DNA of 10,509 nucleotides from UBA1494_A sp963973975 (GCA_963973975.1 CAXBCF010000040.1:1-10509), one strand, 5' to 3'. Positions 1 through 6,720 are shown, numbered from the stretch's first letter. Program-made: numbers and translations. The notes: generated by a model not told the origin, from the letters alone.

Positions 1-22
1 TCAATCGGCATTTACCACTGTA

Positions 23-56
23 ATATTTATTAAATAGTAGACTATTTAATAAATAT
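23..56. repeat. Perfect inverted repeat, 16-bp arms, 2-bp centre
   Basis: Bases 23-38 (ATATTTATTAAATAGT) are the exact reverse complement of 41-56, separated only by AG. After a small asymmetric internal loop, the pairing can resume between 13-17 (TACCA) and 60-64 (TGGTA). The stem is almost entirely A/T and no T-tract follows directly, so it does not look like a standard terminator. It could be a cruciform-prone site, a protein-binding site or the remnant of a small repeat element. The function is unknown. Confidence 0.8.
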
Positions 57-227
57 CATTGGTATAAAGTAGTTCATAGAAAAGACCTTTTAAACATAGT
101 GATCCTTATGTAAAGCGAAGCTTCTATGTTTTTTTAGTTTTTACAAGCTATGTCACTATGTGGTTAAAAATAATACTGATTAGTTACTAAATAAGTATTA
201 ACTGTTATTACTATTAAGTAGTAGACT
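29..227 (+). repeat. Spaced 15-bp direct repeat pair (29-43 and 213-227)
   Basis: Bases 29-43 (ATTAAATAGTAGACT) recur at 213-227 as ATTAAGTAGTAGACT, with 14 of 15 identical and start points 184 bp apart. The left copy overlaps the centre of the 16-bp-arm palindrome. The right copy has no palindrome. The pair could be chance in AT-rich DNA, a duplicated binding site, or the scar of a lost small element. Nothing between the copies looks like a transposase or an RNA gene. Confidence 0.45.
92..135 (+). terminator. Putative intrinsic terminator for a gene left of the window
   Basis: AAACATAG at 92-99 pairs perfectly with CTATGTTT at 124-131. The inner hairpin AAGC-GAA-GCTT (113-123) stacks directly against the 3' side of that stem. 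Seven T residues follow at 129-135. The layout fits a rho-independent terminator for rightward transcription entering from beyond base 1. The outer stem is AT-rich and the 13-base bulge on its 5' side is unusual, so strength is uncertain. The same 5' arm can pair with other CTATGT copies downstream. Confidence 0.45.
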
Positions 228-235
228 TTAGACAA

Positions 236-345
236 TGACACATAGAGAAAAGAACAGAGAACAGAGAAAATATAAAAATAGGATGAAGGATAAAAGATGA
301 AATATGAAATCGGAAACTAGAAAGATAAAATAGAAAAGAATTAAG
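236..345. repeat. Purine-rich low-complexity block
   Basis: The plus strand here is mostly A and G over about 110 bases. Loose repetitions of GAT-GAA-like units occur (for example around 282-308), and there is an exact tandem AACAGAG at 253-259 and 260-266. The minus strand is accordingly pyrimidine-rich. From general familiarity, degenerate AAGATGAAA-like tracts occur between genes in flavobacterial genomes, and this resembles one. It explains the spurious Phe/Ser-rich reading frame on the minus strand. I see no defined repeat unit or secondary structure. Confidence 0.5.
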
Positions 346-477
346 AATTTTAATTTTAATAGCTTTAGTGCAGGTTACATTATCGCTTTTTAAATTGATG
401 TAAAACAAAATACAGCTGATACTTCAATAATAATCCACACAGCACACTAATTAAGCTTCCCGTTAATACGTTCATTT

Positions 478-1989
478 TTAATGATTCAAACGCTTATAAG
501 CAGCTCCGATTGAATCAATTAAATCAGAGGCTAGCATGGCTGCTTCACCTAAATTTTCTGCAACTAGATCGCCTGCTAAACCATGTAGATATACACCAAG
601 TATTGCAGCTTGTTCTGGAGAATAGTGTTGCGCTAGAAGTCCAGTTAAAATTCCTGTTAGTGCATCTCCAGTTCCTCCACTTGCCATTCCGGGATTACCT
701 GAAGAGTTAAAATAAACTGTTCCATTCGGACAAGCAATGGCTGTATGTTGTCCTTTCACAATTAAGTAAAGCTGGTATTTCTGAGCAAATTCTTCCTGCA
801 TTTTAAGTCGCTCTTTGGTAGATTCGAAATTGCCCACTAAACGCTTAAACTCACCAATGTGTGGAGTGAGAATGCTCCCCTTCGGTAAAAATGAGAGCCA
901 AGTTTTATTTTCAGCTAAAATGGTCAAAGCATCCGCATCCAAAACCATGGGCGAACTACTTTGCTGAATGAGTAACTTCAATAAATTTTGAGTTTCTTTT
1001 TCCAATCCAATACCGGGACCAATTCCCAATGCAAAAAACTTTAAATCTCGCTTGAGTTCGGTTAAGAAATTGGGATTTTCATCCGTCTCAACCATGGCTT
1101 CAGGAACAGCTGTTTGCAAAATTGTGTATGCGCATTCAGGAACTTGAAGGGTCAATAATCCAACTCCACTTCTCAAACAAGCTTTGGCAGCCAAAACAGC
1201 AGCTCCAACTTTGCCTTTACTTCCTGCCATTATCAAAGCAGTTCCAAAATTGCCTTTGTGAGCAAAAGAGTTTCTAGGTTTTAAAATGGTTTTGGCATCA
1301 TCCAGCGTTACAAAGAAATTGGAAGTCACTGTTTTCTGAATGTATTCATTGTGCAAACCAATGTCTAAAAGAAACCAATCTCCAACAAATATCCCACATT
1401 CAGGAAATAAAAAAGCTGTTTTTGGAAATTGAAAACTGAGTGTAATATCAGCTTTCACAATGCATTGATTTTTTTCAATAATTCCTTCATCAGCAAATAA
1501 ACCAGATGGTAGATCAATGGCAAGTGTTAATTGATTTTGTTGGTTAATTTTTTCAATAGCCTCAGCAGAAAAGCCTTCTACTACCCTGCTCAAACCTGTT
1601 CCAAAAATGGCATCAATGATTATTGCACTTTCGTCGATTTCAAAATTCCTTTGCTCAGCATTTAAATAATTTGGAGTTAATTCAAGTCGTTCTAAATTCG
1701 TTTTAAAATCAGGAGCATAATTTTTAGAAAGCTCCACAATGAAAACTTGAACATTTTGATTTGCTTCAAGCAATTTTCGAGCAATTACCAACCCATCTCC
1801 ACCATTGTTGCCTGTTCCACAAAAAATTGCAAACTGCTTTTTCTTCTTCGGCTCAATAATATGCTTTTCAATCCATTCAAAGCATTTTTGAGCAGCTCTT
1901 TCCATTAAATCAACTGAAGCAATTGATTCATTTTCAATGGTATATTCATCTGCTGCTCTAATTTGTTCTGCACTGAATAGTTCAATCAT
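478..1989 (-). CDS. nnr: Bifunctional NAD(P)H-hydrate epimerase / ADP-dependent NAD(P)H-hydrate dehydratase
   Basis: This cytoplasmic 503-residue enzyme repairs hydrated NADH and NADPH. The N-terminal YjeF_N domain (about 1-225) interconverts the R and S hydrates, and the C-terminal ribokinase-like domain (about 235-500) dehydrates the S form using ADP. The N-domain shows the CGTGNNGGDG loop at 57-66, Asp126 in IIDAIFGTG and Asp159 in AIDLPSG. The C-domain shows AGSKGKVGAA (255-264), GIGPG (322-326), DADAL (351-355), LTPHIGEF (374-381) and the NPGMASGGTGD nucleotide/catalytic loop (432-442, Asp442). Length and domain order match the fused bacterial form such as E. coli Nnr. It is last in the leftward operon, 19 bases after coaE. 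The ATG start sits where the conserved N-terminus begins and has no Shine-Dalgarno. No convincing terminator follows. Identification is secure from motifs. Confidence 0.95.
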   Translation of the reverse strand: MIELFSAEQIRAADEYTIENESIASVDLMERAAQKCFEWIEKHIIEPKKKKQFAIFCGTGNNGGDGLVIARKLLEANQNVQVFIVELSKNYAPDFKTNLERLELTPNYLNAEQRNFEIDESAIIIDAIFGTGLSRVVEGFSAEAIEKINQQNQLTLAIDLPSGLFADEGIIEKNQCIVKADITLSFQFPKTAFLFPECGIFVGDWFLLDIGLHNEYIQKTVTSNFFVTLDDAKTILKPRNSFAHKGNFGTALIMAGSKGKVGAAVLAAKACLRSGVGLLTLQVPECAYTILQTAVPEAMVETDENPNFLTELKRDLKFFALGIGPGIGLEKETQNLLKLLIQQSSSPMVLDADALTILAENKTWLSFLPKGSILTPHIGEFKRLVGNFESTKERLKMQEEFAQKYQLYLIVKGQHTAIACPNGTVYFNSSGNPGMASGGTGDALTGILTGLLAQHYSPEQAAILGVYLHGLAGDLVAENLGEAAMLASDLIDSIGAAYKRLNH

Positions 1990-2008
1990 AGACTCAAGAT
2001 TAAAAATC

Positions 2009-2632
2009 TTATTTACGTTTTAAAGGTATTTTAATTCTTGTTCGAACTTCATTGAGGAAAATTTCATGCAACTCCATAATTTGAGGCAATAATTCATTTT
2101 CATCTTCATTCATAATGATGTAATCTGCCAATCTATTTCTTTCCTCGTCAGAGTATTGGTGTCTAATTCTTTTCTCTACATCTTCTCGAGTCACTCCATC
2201 TCTTTTCATCACTCTTTGAATTCTAACTTCTTTAGGTGCAAACACATTGATAACCTTGTCTAAATCGTAAAAGTTGCCAGTTTCAAAAAGAATGGCTGCT
2301 TCTTTAAGAATATATGGCTTCTTATTATGCAATTCCAGCCACTTTTTAAAAACCTCATTTACTTTTGGGTGTACTAAAGTCGATAATTTTTCCAACGCTT
2401 TGGCATCATTAAAAACCAAAGCAGCCATCCGAGCTCGATCCAGTTCTCCATTGATGTGAAACATGTCTTTCCCAAACTTCTTTCTTACAGCAATTTTTAA
2501 TTCTTCATTTTCATTGAGCAATTTTCTACCTTCAACATCGGCATAAAAGACCTTTACCCCAAGGTTTTCAAATATACGGCATACCGTAGTTTTTCCACTT
2601 CCAATCCCTCCTGTAATGCCAATTTTCAACAT
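2009..2632 (-). CDS. coaE: Dephospho-CoA kinase
   Basis: CoaE phosphorylates the 3'-hydroxyl of the ribose of dephospho-CoA with ATP, the last step of coenzyme A synthesis, in the cytoplasm. The 207-residue protein starts with the P-loop GGIGSGKTT at residues 8-16. It continues with YADVEG (30-35, Asp32, the acidic position that is DAD in many homologues), a LVHPKV segment around His88-Pro89, EAAILFETG (111-119) and the lid-region motif RIQRVMKRDG (about 137-146), followed by EDVEKRIRHQ. Length is normal for the family. The ATG is only one base after the ybbR stop, so translation is probably coupled, and nnr follows 19 bases later. No essential residue appears lost. Confidence 0.95.
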   Translation of the reverse strand: MLKIGITGGIGSGKTTVCRIFENLGVKVFYADVEGRKLLNENEELKIAVRKKFGKDMFHINGELDRARMAALVFNDAKALEKLSTLVHPKVNEVFKKWLELHNKKPYILKEAAILFETGNFYDLDKVINVFAPKEVRIQRVMKRDGVTREDVEKRIRHQYSDEERNRLADYIIMNEDENELLPQIMELHEIFLNEVRTRIKIPLKRK

Positions 2633-2633
2633 T

Positions 2634-3620
2634 TTAATTCAGTATTATGTATTCAACTTTATCAGGCTCAATTCTTACTAATTCTAAATCTTCAGGAGCT
2701 CCAATAATTTCTACTAAAAGCTTTTTTTTCGTCGGATCATACTCATCCATGTTGACGATTGCCTTCAGCTTAACTTCATTTAGTTCATCAAATCTACTGA
2801 TTGGAACGTTAAAAATCACCTTTACTTGCTCTGGAAATGTTCTAATTTCCTTTTTAAACTTCTTTGCAACAATAGTAATAGGCAATTCAAACACTTTTTC
2901 AGTAAACTTCTCAACAGGAATAGTCACTTCAACCTCATTAGGCTTAAATTCCAGCAATTCATTTTCCGATTCAATATCAAGCTGGTAAGTGCCTTTAGCA
3001 GTCTTTTTTAAATTACTCAACTCAATGGTTTTAGTGGCAACTGTTTTAAGTTGGTCAATCAAATCCTTTGGTCCAATTACTTTGATGGTTTTTGGGTTAA
3101 TTTCAATTTCTCCAAACTGACGATAACCTGCTTCAAAACTTAAATTCGTTTTTGCCTCAACTGGTATTTCTTTAATTTCTTGTAGCTTGGTGGTAAACCG
3201 AATAGAGTCCAAGTAAATCTTTTCAAGCTCAAGTCCATTGCGCAATTGCTGCTTAATTTGATCTGCAAACCTTTCAGTAGAAATAGCCTGTAAACTGTTT
3301 TTCTTTTTTAAAAATTCTCCAAGTTCAACTTGAATTGGATTGCGGTTTAATTTATATTGTTCGCCAAACAAGTTAAATCCATTTCCATATACTTGGATTT
3401 CAATTTCAGCAACTGGAGCTTCAGTTAAGATATACTCATCAGGTAATTCGGTGTATTCTAATGGTACTTTTAGAAATGTGCTGTATTCTTTCGACAATGC
3501 AGCTAGAAACCAAAAGAAAAGAGAAATAATTAAACAAAAAAAGAAGATTAAAACCCGTTGATCGAGTTTAATCTTCTTCTTTTTTTTATCAAAAAATAAA
3601 GCGAGGATGGTGTTTTTCAC
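2634..3620 (-). CDS. YbbR-like (CdaR-family) membrane-anchored protein
   Basis: The protein has 328 residues. A Lys-rich cytoplasmic N-terminus (residues 12-18) is followed by one hydrophobic membrane segment (about 23-43) and a large extracytoplasmic portion that reads as successive YbbR-type beta domains. The second repeat-like region includes a KTIKVIGPKDLIDQL stretch typical of the family. In Firmicutes the YbbR protein CdaR binds the diadenylate cyclase CdaA. No cyclase gene is adjacent here, so that role is not shown. The start is GTG at 3618-3620: the next upstream in-frame codons run into a stop at 3642-3644 and there is no early ATG. It lies 37 bases after yajC and one base before coaE. 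Its codons 12-29 form a terminator-like hairpin (separate entry). Family assignment is good and function is uncertain. Confidence 0.85.
   Translation of the reverse strand: MKNTILALFFDKKKKKIKLDQRVLIFFFCLIISLFFWFLAALSKEYSTFLKVPLEYTELPDEYILTEAPVAEIEIQVYGNGFNLFGEQYKLNRNPIQVELGEFLKKKNSLQAISTERFADQIKQQLRNGLELEKIYLDSIRFTTKLQEIKEIPVEAKTNLSFEAGYRQFGEIEINPKTIKVIGPKDLIDQLKTVATKTIELSNLKKTAKGTYQLDIESENELLEFKPNEVEVTIPVEKFTEKVFELPITIVAKKFKKEIRTFPEQVKVIFNVPISRFDELNEVKLKAIVNMDEYDPTKKKLLVEIIGAPEDLELVRIEPDKVEYIILN
3536..3587 (-). terminator. Terminator-like hairpin inside the start of the YbbR gene
   Basis: Bases 3541-3554 (AAGAAGATTAAAAC) pair with 3566-3578 (GTTTAATCTTCTT). This gives 13 base pairs with a single bulged A at 3550 and an 11-base loop. 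On the minus strand, which is sense for ybbR, seven U residues (3542-3536) end the 3' arm and continue past it. On the plus strand an eight-T run (3580-3587) follows. It therefore looks like a bidirectional intrinsic terminator or attenuator. It also encodes the poly-Lys then Ile/Phe-rich start of the membrane anchor, which by itself tends to give A-rich then T-rich arms. Only three stem pairs are G-C, so strength may be low. Confidence 0.35.
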
Positions 3621-3657
3621 GACAAAAATTTGATTCGTGATTTAATCATCGCTGTAA

Positions 3658-3978
3658 TTATTTATTGCTTTGAAGTGGCGCTGAAGTAGCAAAATCAGCA
3701 GAGATAGCTGACTTTTCAATGGTTAAATGAAGGTCTTTTGCAACCTCTAAAATCACTGTATTGTCTTTTACTTCAATTATTTTTCCATGAATTCCTCCAA
3801 TGGTAACTGCTTTATCGCCTTTACTTAAACTTTCTCTAAAACGCTTTTGCTCCTTTTGTTTTTTCAATTGTGGTCGAATCATGAAAAAATAAAAGACAAC
3901 AATGATTAATATAAGCGGTAAAAAAGACATTATTCCACCTTCGCCTTCGGATGGAGCCATTAATAAAATAGGTTGCAT
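3658..3978 (-). CDS. yajC: Preprotein translocase subunit YajC
   Basis: YajC is a small inner-membrane protein that associates with the SecDF complex of the Sec translocon. This 106-residue copy has a short N-terminus, one transmembrane helix (about 17-34), then the family hallmark FFMIRPQLKKQ (31-41). A charged segment follows, then the beta domain KGDKAVTIGGIHGKIIEV (53-70). Length is typical. The ATG at 3976-3978 is used; another Met at residue 7 is possible but would only shorten the periplasmic tail. The gene is 21 bases downstream of the DUF1573 lipoprotein gene and 37 bases upstream of ybbR in the leftward operon. No secD or secF is present in the window. Confidence 0.94.
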   Translation of the reverse strand: MQPILLMAPSEGEGGIMSFLPLILIIVVFYFFMIRPQLKKQKEQKRFRESLSKGDKAVTIGGIHGKIIEVKDNTVILEVAKDLHLTIEKSAISADFATSAPLQSNK

Positions 3979-3999
3979 GAGCTATAAATTTATATATAA

Positions 4000-4473
4000 T
4001 TAATTAGGAACAATCACATCACCTTTAAGAGCAATGACGGTTGTATTTGGAACTGTGTTAGCTATTAAAGTAACTGTTTTGTGCTGACGACCTTGTTTGC
4101 CATTGCTATCAAAAACTACTTCAACTTCACCTTCCTGACCAGGTTTAATTGGTTGTTTTGGCCAAGCAGGAACAGTGCATCCGCAACTTCCTTTCGCATC
4201 GGAAATAATCAAGTTGGTTTTGCCAGTATTCTTAAATCTGAATCTTTTTTTAACTTTTTCTCCTTGAGAAATTTCGCCAAAGTCAATTGCTTGCTCAACA
4301 AACTCCATTTTTGGAAGCGATTCTTCAGCATTTCCATCTTCTCCTTCTGTTGCAGTAGCAGGATTGTTGATTAAATCTGTGCTTACTTCACCATCAGAAC
4401 TACTAGGCTCTGAACCACAAGCAAAACTAAAAGTCAAAACAACAGCGCTTGCTATAACTAGAATTTTCTTCAT
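4000..4473 (-). CDS. DUF1573 domain lipoprotein
   Basis: The 157-residue protein carries a lipoprotein-type signal (MKKILVIASAVVLTFSFAC) with the probable lipidated cysteine at residue 19. The lipobox is relaxed, with Ser at -3 and Ala at -1. An acidic, Ser-rich linker (about 20-53) precedes a DUF1573 domain (about 55-153), an immunoglobulin-like beta fold. Its usual features are visible: FGEISQGEKVKKRFRFKNTG, then SCGCTVP (96-102) with Cys97 and Cys99, then KPGQEGEVEVVFD. It should be anchored on the periplasmic face of the envelope. The molecular role of DUF1573 proteins is not established. It lies between nusB (30 bases) and yajC (21 bases), a context that suggests an envelope housekeeping role but does not define it. 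Confidence 0.88.
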   Translation of the reverse strand: MKKILVIASAVVLTFSFACGSEPSSSDGEVSTDLINNPATATEGEDGNAEESLPKMEFVEQAIDFGEISQGEKVKKRFRFKNTGKTNLIISDAKGSCGCTVPAWPKQPIKPGQEGEVEVVFDSNGKQGRQHKTVTLIANTVPNTTVIALKGDVIVPN

Positions 4474-4503
4474 TGTATTAGTATTTATTTAGTTGATATT
4501 AAT

Positions 4504-5448
4504 TTATTGTAGTAAACCTCTACCGGTTTTCTTTACTTTATTTTCAGACTGCAAATCTGCTAAAATTTTATCTAAAACCCCATTTATAAACAAACTGCTT
4601 TTGGGTGAACTGAAAAATTTAGAAAGCTCAATGTATTCATTCATGCTAACTTTTACCGGAATGGAAGAAAACTCAGTAAATTCGATTACTGCCATTTTCA
4701 TCAACAGAACATCTAAAACTGCAATTCGATCCATTTCCCAGTTCTTGGTTTTCTCGTCAATTTTCTTGCTGAGTGCCTCATTGTTTGCAATAATCTTCAC
4801 AAACAAACTTTTAACGAAATTCAGATCTTCTTCAGGCTCTTTGTAAATGTTTGGCAAAGCTTTGTAGCGATCTACTGCTTTTATTTTACCAATGTAACGA
4901 ATCACCATGTTCAAAGTATAATCACTGTCTTCGAAATCCCAATAAATGCTTTTTTCCTGAAAAGATGAGTAGATATCTTCGTTGTCAAGAATAAATTGCT
5001 TGAAAAAACGCTCTATAAATTTTCGATGATCTGCAGCATTATCTTCAGCGAGTAAAAAGTCACGATACAAATCGCTTTGTTTTACTTTTTTCCAAAGCTT
5101 GCGCAAAAAATCAGTCTCAGAACTCCAAGAAACTTTATACTTACTGAGTTGTAGATTTAAAGCCTGGTTATTTCTAAGAGCTTCGATAACATAGCTGTCG
5201 ACAAACTTTCTATTTGGATTTAAATCCTCTGGGTTTGGCAACACCTTATTTTTTGCTTCTTCCATTTGCACTTCTGCAACTTCTGCAAGTGCAACGGGCA
5301 AAATCAAGTAATACAAATACAGCTCATAAACTCGCTCAATGCTTAGCATCAAGCCTTTTTGAGCTTTCACCATATCGGTATTGGGAGATTGAAAAAAGGC
5401 ATACAAGGCTTGCATCACCTTTACCCTCAATATGCGACGATTCAACAT
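4504..5448 (-). CDS. nusB: Transcription antitermination factor NusB, long Bacteroidota form
   Basis: NusB with NusE (ribosomal protein S10) binds boxA RNA and supports antitermination, mainly in rRNA operons. The start LNRRILRVKVMQALYAFFQ (2-20) matches the RNA-binding first helix of NusB. The C-terminal part (about 237-298) carries the conserved core: DRIAVLDVLLMKMAVIEF, then IPVKVSMNEYIELSKFF, then SSLFINGVLDKIL. Between them lies a roughly 200-residue helical, charged middle region absent from the 139-residue E. coli protein. This long form is usual in Bacteroidota, so it is not a fusion artefact. The ATG is six bases after the stop of the upstream dehydrogenase gene, indicating co-transcription. 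Confidence 0.92.
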   Translation of the reverse strand: MLNRRILRVKVMQALYAFFQSPNTDMVKAQKGLMLSIERVYELYLYYLILPVALAEVAEVQMEEAKNKVLPNPEDLNPNRKFVDSYVIEALRNNQALNLQLSKYKVSWSSETDFLRKLWKKVKQSDLYRDFLLAEDNAADHRKFIERFFKQFILDNEDIYSSFQEKSIYWDFEDSDYTLNMVIRYIGKIKAVDRYKALPNIYKEPEEDLNFVKSLFVKIIANNEALSKKIDEKTKNWEMDRIAVLDVLLMKMAVIEFTEFSSIPVKVSMNEYIELSKFFSSPKSSLFINGVLDKILADLQSENKVKKTGRGLLQ

Positions 5449-5454
5449 AAATTT

Positions 5455-6561
5455 TTAGAGCTTACTTTTAATTTTTGCAACAGATTTAATTCTAGCTTGT
5501 GCAAGCTGTAAAGCTGCTTCGTGAGTTGTAAGGTTATTTGCACTTGCCAAGTCAAAAATATTGAGTGTGGTGTTGTAAATATCTTCAGTCAACTCCATTG
5601 CTCTTTCTTCTGAAATTCCCGAAACTTCGCGGTAAACATTTATTAAACCACCTGCATTGATTAAGAAGTCCGGAGCATAAAGCACTCCTTTATCTTTCAA
5701 AGCAGCTCCGTGCATAACTTCGTCTAACAATTGATTGTTAGCAGCACCTGCAATTACTGATGCTTTTAATCTTCCAATTGTGTCATCGTTAATTGTTGCA
5801 CCTAGCGCACATGGAGCATAAATATCCATAGGAAGATCATAAATTAAATCTCCCTCTACTACATCTGCTTTGTACTTTTTGGCAACACTGTTTACTCTTT
5901 CAGTATTTATATCTGAAATTGTAACAAGTGCTCCATCATTAGTTAAATGCTTTACCAAGTATTCTCCAACATGACCCACTCCTTGAACAACCACTCTTTT
6001 TCCTGCTAAGGAATCTGTTCCGAATTGAACTTTAGCTGCAGCTTTCATTCCCATAAAAACGCCATATGCAGTAACAGGAGAAGGATCTCCACTTCCGCCC
6101 AATGATTTTGGCAAACCACTTACGTGATTGGTTTCCATATTGACATATTCCATGTCTTTAGGACTAATACCAACATCTTCGGCAGTGATGTATTTTCCAT
6201 TTAAACTGTTTACAAATTTTCCAAACCTTCTAAAAAGTGCTTCTGATTTTTGAGTGTAAGAATCTCCAATAATTACTGCTTTTCCACCACCTAAATTCAA
6301 TCCACTGATTGATGCTTTGTAAGTCATTCCTCTTGAAAGTCTCAAAACATCTTTTATTGCTTCAAGTTCGTTGTTGTATTGCCACATTCTAGTACCTCCA
6401 AGTGCAGGTCCAAGTGTGGTATCGTGAATGGCAATTATGGCTTTTAGGCCTGATGCTTTATCTTGACAGAAAACAACTTGTTCATGATCTGTAGTCATCA
6501 TTTGTGCAATCACAGGATTGCTTTGATCTGTTTTTTCAATTAACTCTAATAAATCACTCAT
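5455..6561 (-). CDS. Leucine dehydrogenase-type Glu/Leu/Phe/Val dehydrogenase
   Basis: This cytoplasmic enzyme of 368 residues should oxidatively deaminate a branched-chain amino acid with NAD+, giving a 2-oxo acid, ammonia and NADH. The catalytic domain has GGTRMW (55-60), Lys82 in RGMTYK, Lys94 in GGGK (91-94) and Asp129 in ITAEDVG. The spacings of 12 and 35 residues equal those of the substrate-binding Lys, catalytic Lys and catalytic Asp of Bacillus leucine dehydrogenase as I recall it (68, 80, 115). The Rossmann domain shows GVGHVG (194-199) and Asp217 ending the second strand, which favours NAD over NADP. CALGATINDD and GAANNQL (272-278) are also leucine-dehydrogenase-like. Valine dehydrogenase is the main alternative. 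It heads the leftward operon, with a control region of 191 bases between it and the divergent ABC exporter gene. Confidence 0.9.
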   Translation of the reverse strand: MSDLLELIEKTDQSNPVIAQMMTTDHEQVVFCQDKASGLKAIIAIHDTTLGPALGGTRMWQYNNELEAIKDVLRLSRGMTYKASISGLNLGGGKAVIIGDSYTQKSEALFRRFGKFVNSLNGKYITAEDVGISPKDMEYVNMETNHVSGLPKSLGGSGDPSPVTAYGVFMGMKAAAKVQFGTDSLAGKRVVVQGVGHVGEYLVKHLTNDGALVTISDINTERVNSVAKKYKADVVEGDLIYDLPMDIYAPCALGATINDDTIGRLKASVIAGAANNQLLDEVMHGAALKDKGVLYAPDFLINAGGLINVYREVSGISEERAMELTEDIYNTTLNIFDLASANNLTTHEAALQLAQARIKSVAKIKSKL

Positions 6562-6666
6562 CTATATCAATTTAAATTCAACACTTATCCGCTACTTTCA
6601 AAAAACTCAAAAACTAACTCAAAATTCTAGTTGTTATTTATGAACTAAAGTCTTGCTTTGAAGTCC

Positions 6667-6674
6667 TATTTTTG
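6667..6674 (+). promoter_or_regulatory. Candidate -7 box for the ABC exporter gene
   Basis: TATTTTTG is an exact match to the Bacteroidota -7 consensus TAnnTTTG. Transcription would start near 6680 and leave a leader of roughly 70 bases before the ATG at 6753. No good TTTG or TTG element sits at the usual distance of about 19-21 bases upstream; TTG at 6653-6655 is too close. The match could be chance in such AT-rich DNA. Confidence 0.35.
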
Positions 6675-6687
6675 TAGAAAAATTGAA

Positions 6688-6699
6688 GCTTTTAAAAGC
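6688..6699. promoter_or_regulatory. 12-bp perfect palindrome between facing promoter boxes
   Basis: GCTTTTAAAAGC is self-complementary across all 12 bases. It lies between the two TATTTTTG boxes, in the segment where both predicted transcription starts fall. A dimeric regulator bound here could affect both directions. No T-tract follows, so it is not a terminator. The operator role is inference. Confidence 0.4.
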
Positions 6700-6703
6700 G
6701 GTG

Positions 6704-6711
6704 CAAAAATA
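6704..6711 (-). promoter_or_regulatory. Candidate -7 box for the dehydrogenase operon
   Basis: Read on the minus strand, 6711 to 6704 is TATTTTTG, again an exact TAnnTTTG. A TTTG (followed by AC) lies upstream on the same strand, but about 26 bases away, longer than the usual spacing. Transcription would start near 6697 and give a leader of about 135 bases before the dehydrogenase ATG. It faces the plus-strand box at 6667-6674, so the two transcripts would overlap at their 5' ends. Confidence 0.35.
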
Positions 6712-6720
6712 CCTATTTTT
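6705..6720. repeat. Inverted repeat AAAAATA-cc-TATTTTT
   Basis: Two perfect 7-bp arms (6705-6711 and 6714-6720) flank a CC centre. The left arm coincides with the minus-strand TATTTTTG box. It may simply reflect A/T runs. Alternatively it could form a weak hairpin in the exporter leader. Confidence 0.4.

Larger units (their letters stand above)
1..477. other. Intergenic region without a supported gene
   Basis: No credible coding sequence is present in these 477 bases. The one open frame of note, on the minus strand at 214-408, translates to a low-complexity Phe/Ser/Leu/Ile string caused by the purine-rich block on the opposite strand, and I do not accept it. The region contains a long palindrome (23-56), a terminator-like hairpin (92-135), a spaced 15-bp direct repeat (29-43 and 213-227) and a purine-rich stretch (about 236-345). 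No strong hairpin with a T-tract is visible just beyond the nnr stop on the minus strand. Where the leftward operon ends is therefore unclear. Confidence 0.7.

Noticed and set aside
1..227. Possible small mobile element bounded by the 15-bp direct repeat
   Set aside because: The repeats are imperfect, there is no terminal inverted repeat at both ends and no coding capacity. The evidence supports only a repeat pair.
214..408. A 64-residue open frame on the minus strand between nnr and the left edge
   Set aside because: Its translation is a low-complexity Phe/Ser/Leu/Ile string produced by the purine-rich block. It has no recognisable motif or start context.
463..472. CGT-TAAT-ACG mini-hairpin just downstream of nnr as its terminator
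   Set aside because: The stem has only three base pairs and no T-tract follows on the minus strand.
2009..2632. CoaE with a defective DAD motif (YADVEG)
   Set aside because: The central Asp is kept at residue 32 and the rest of the motifs are intact. The change looks like ordinary family variation.
4504..5448. NusB as a domain fusion because it is more than twice the E. coli length
   Set aside because: Long NusB proteins of about 300 residues are normal in Bacteroidota, and the conserved N- and C-terminal parts are in the expected places.
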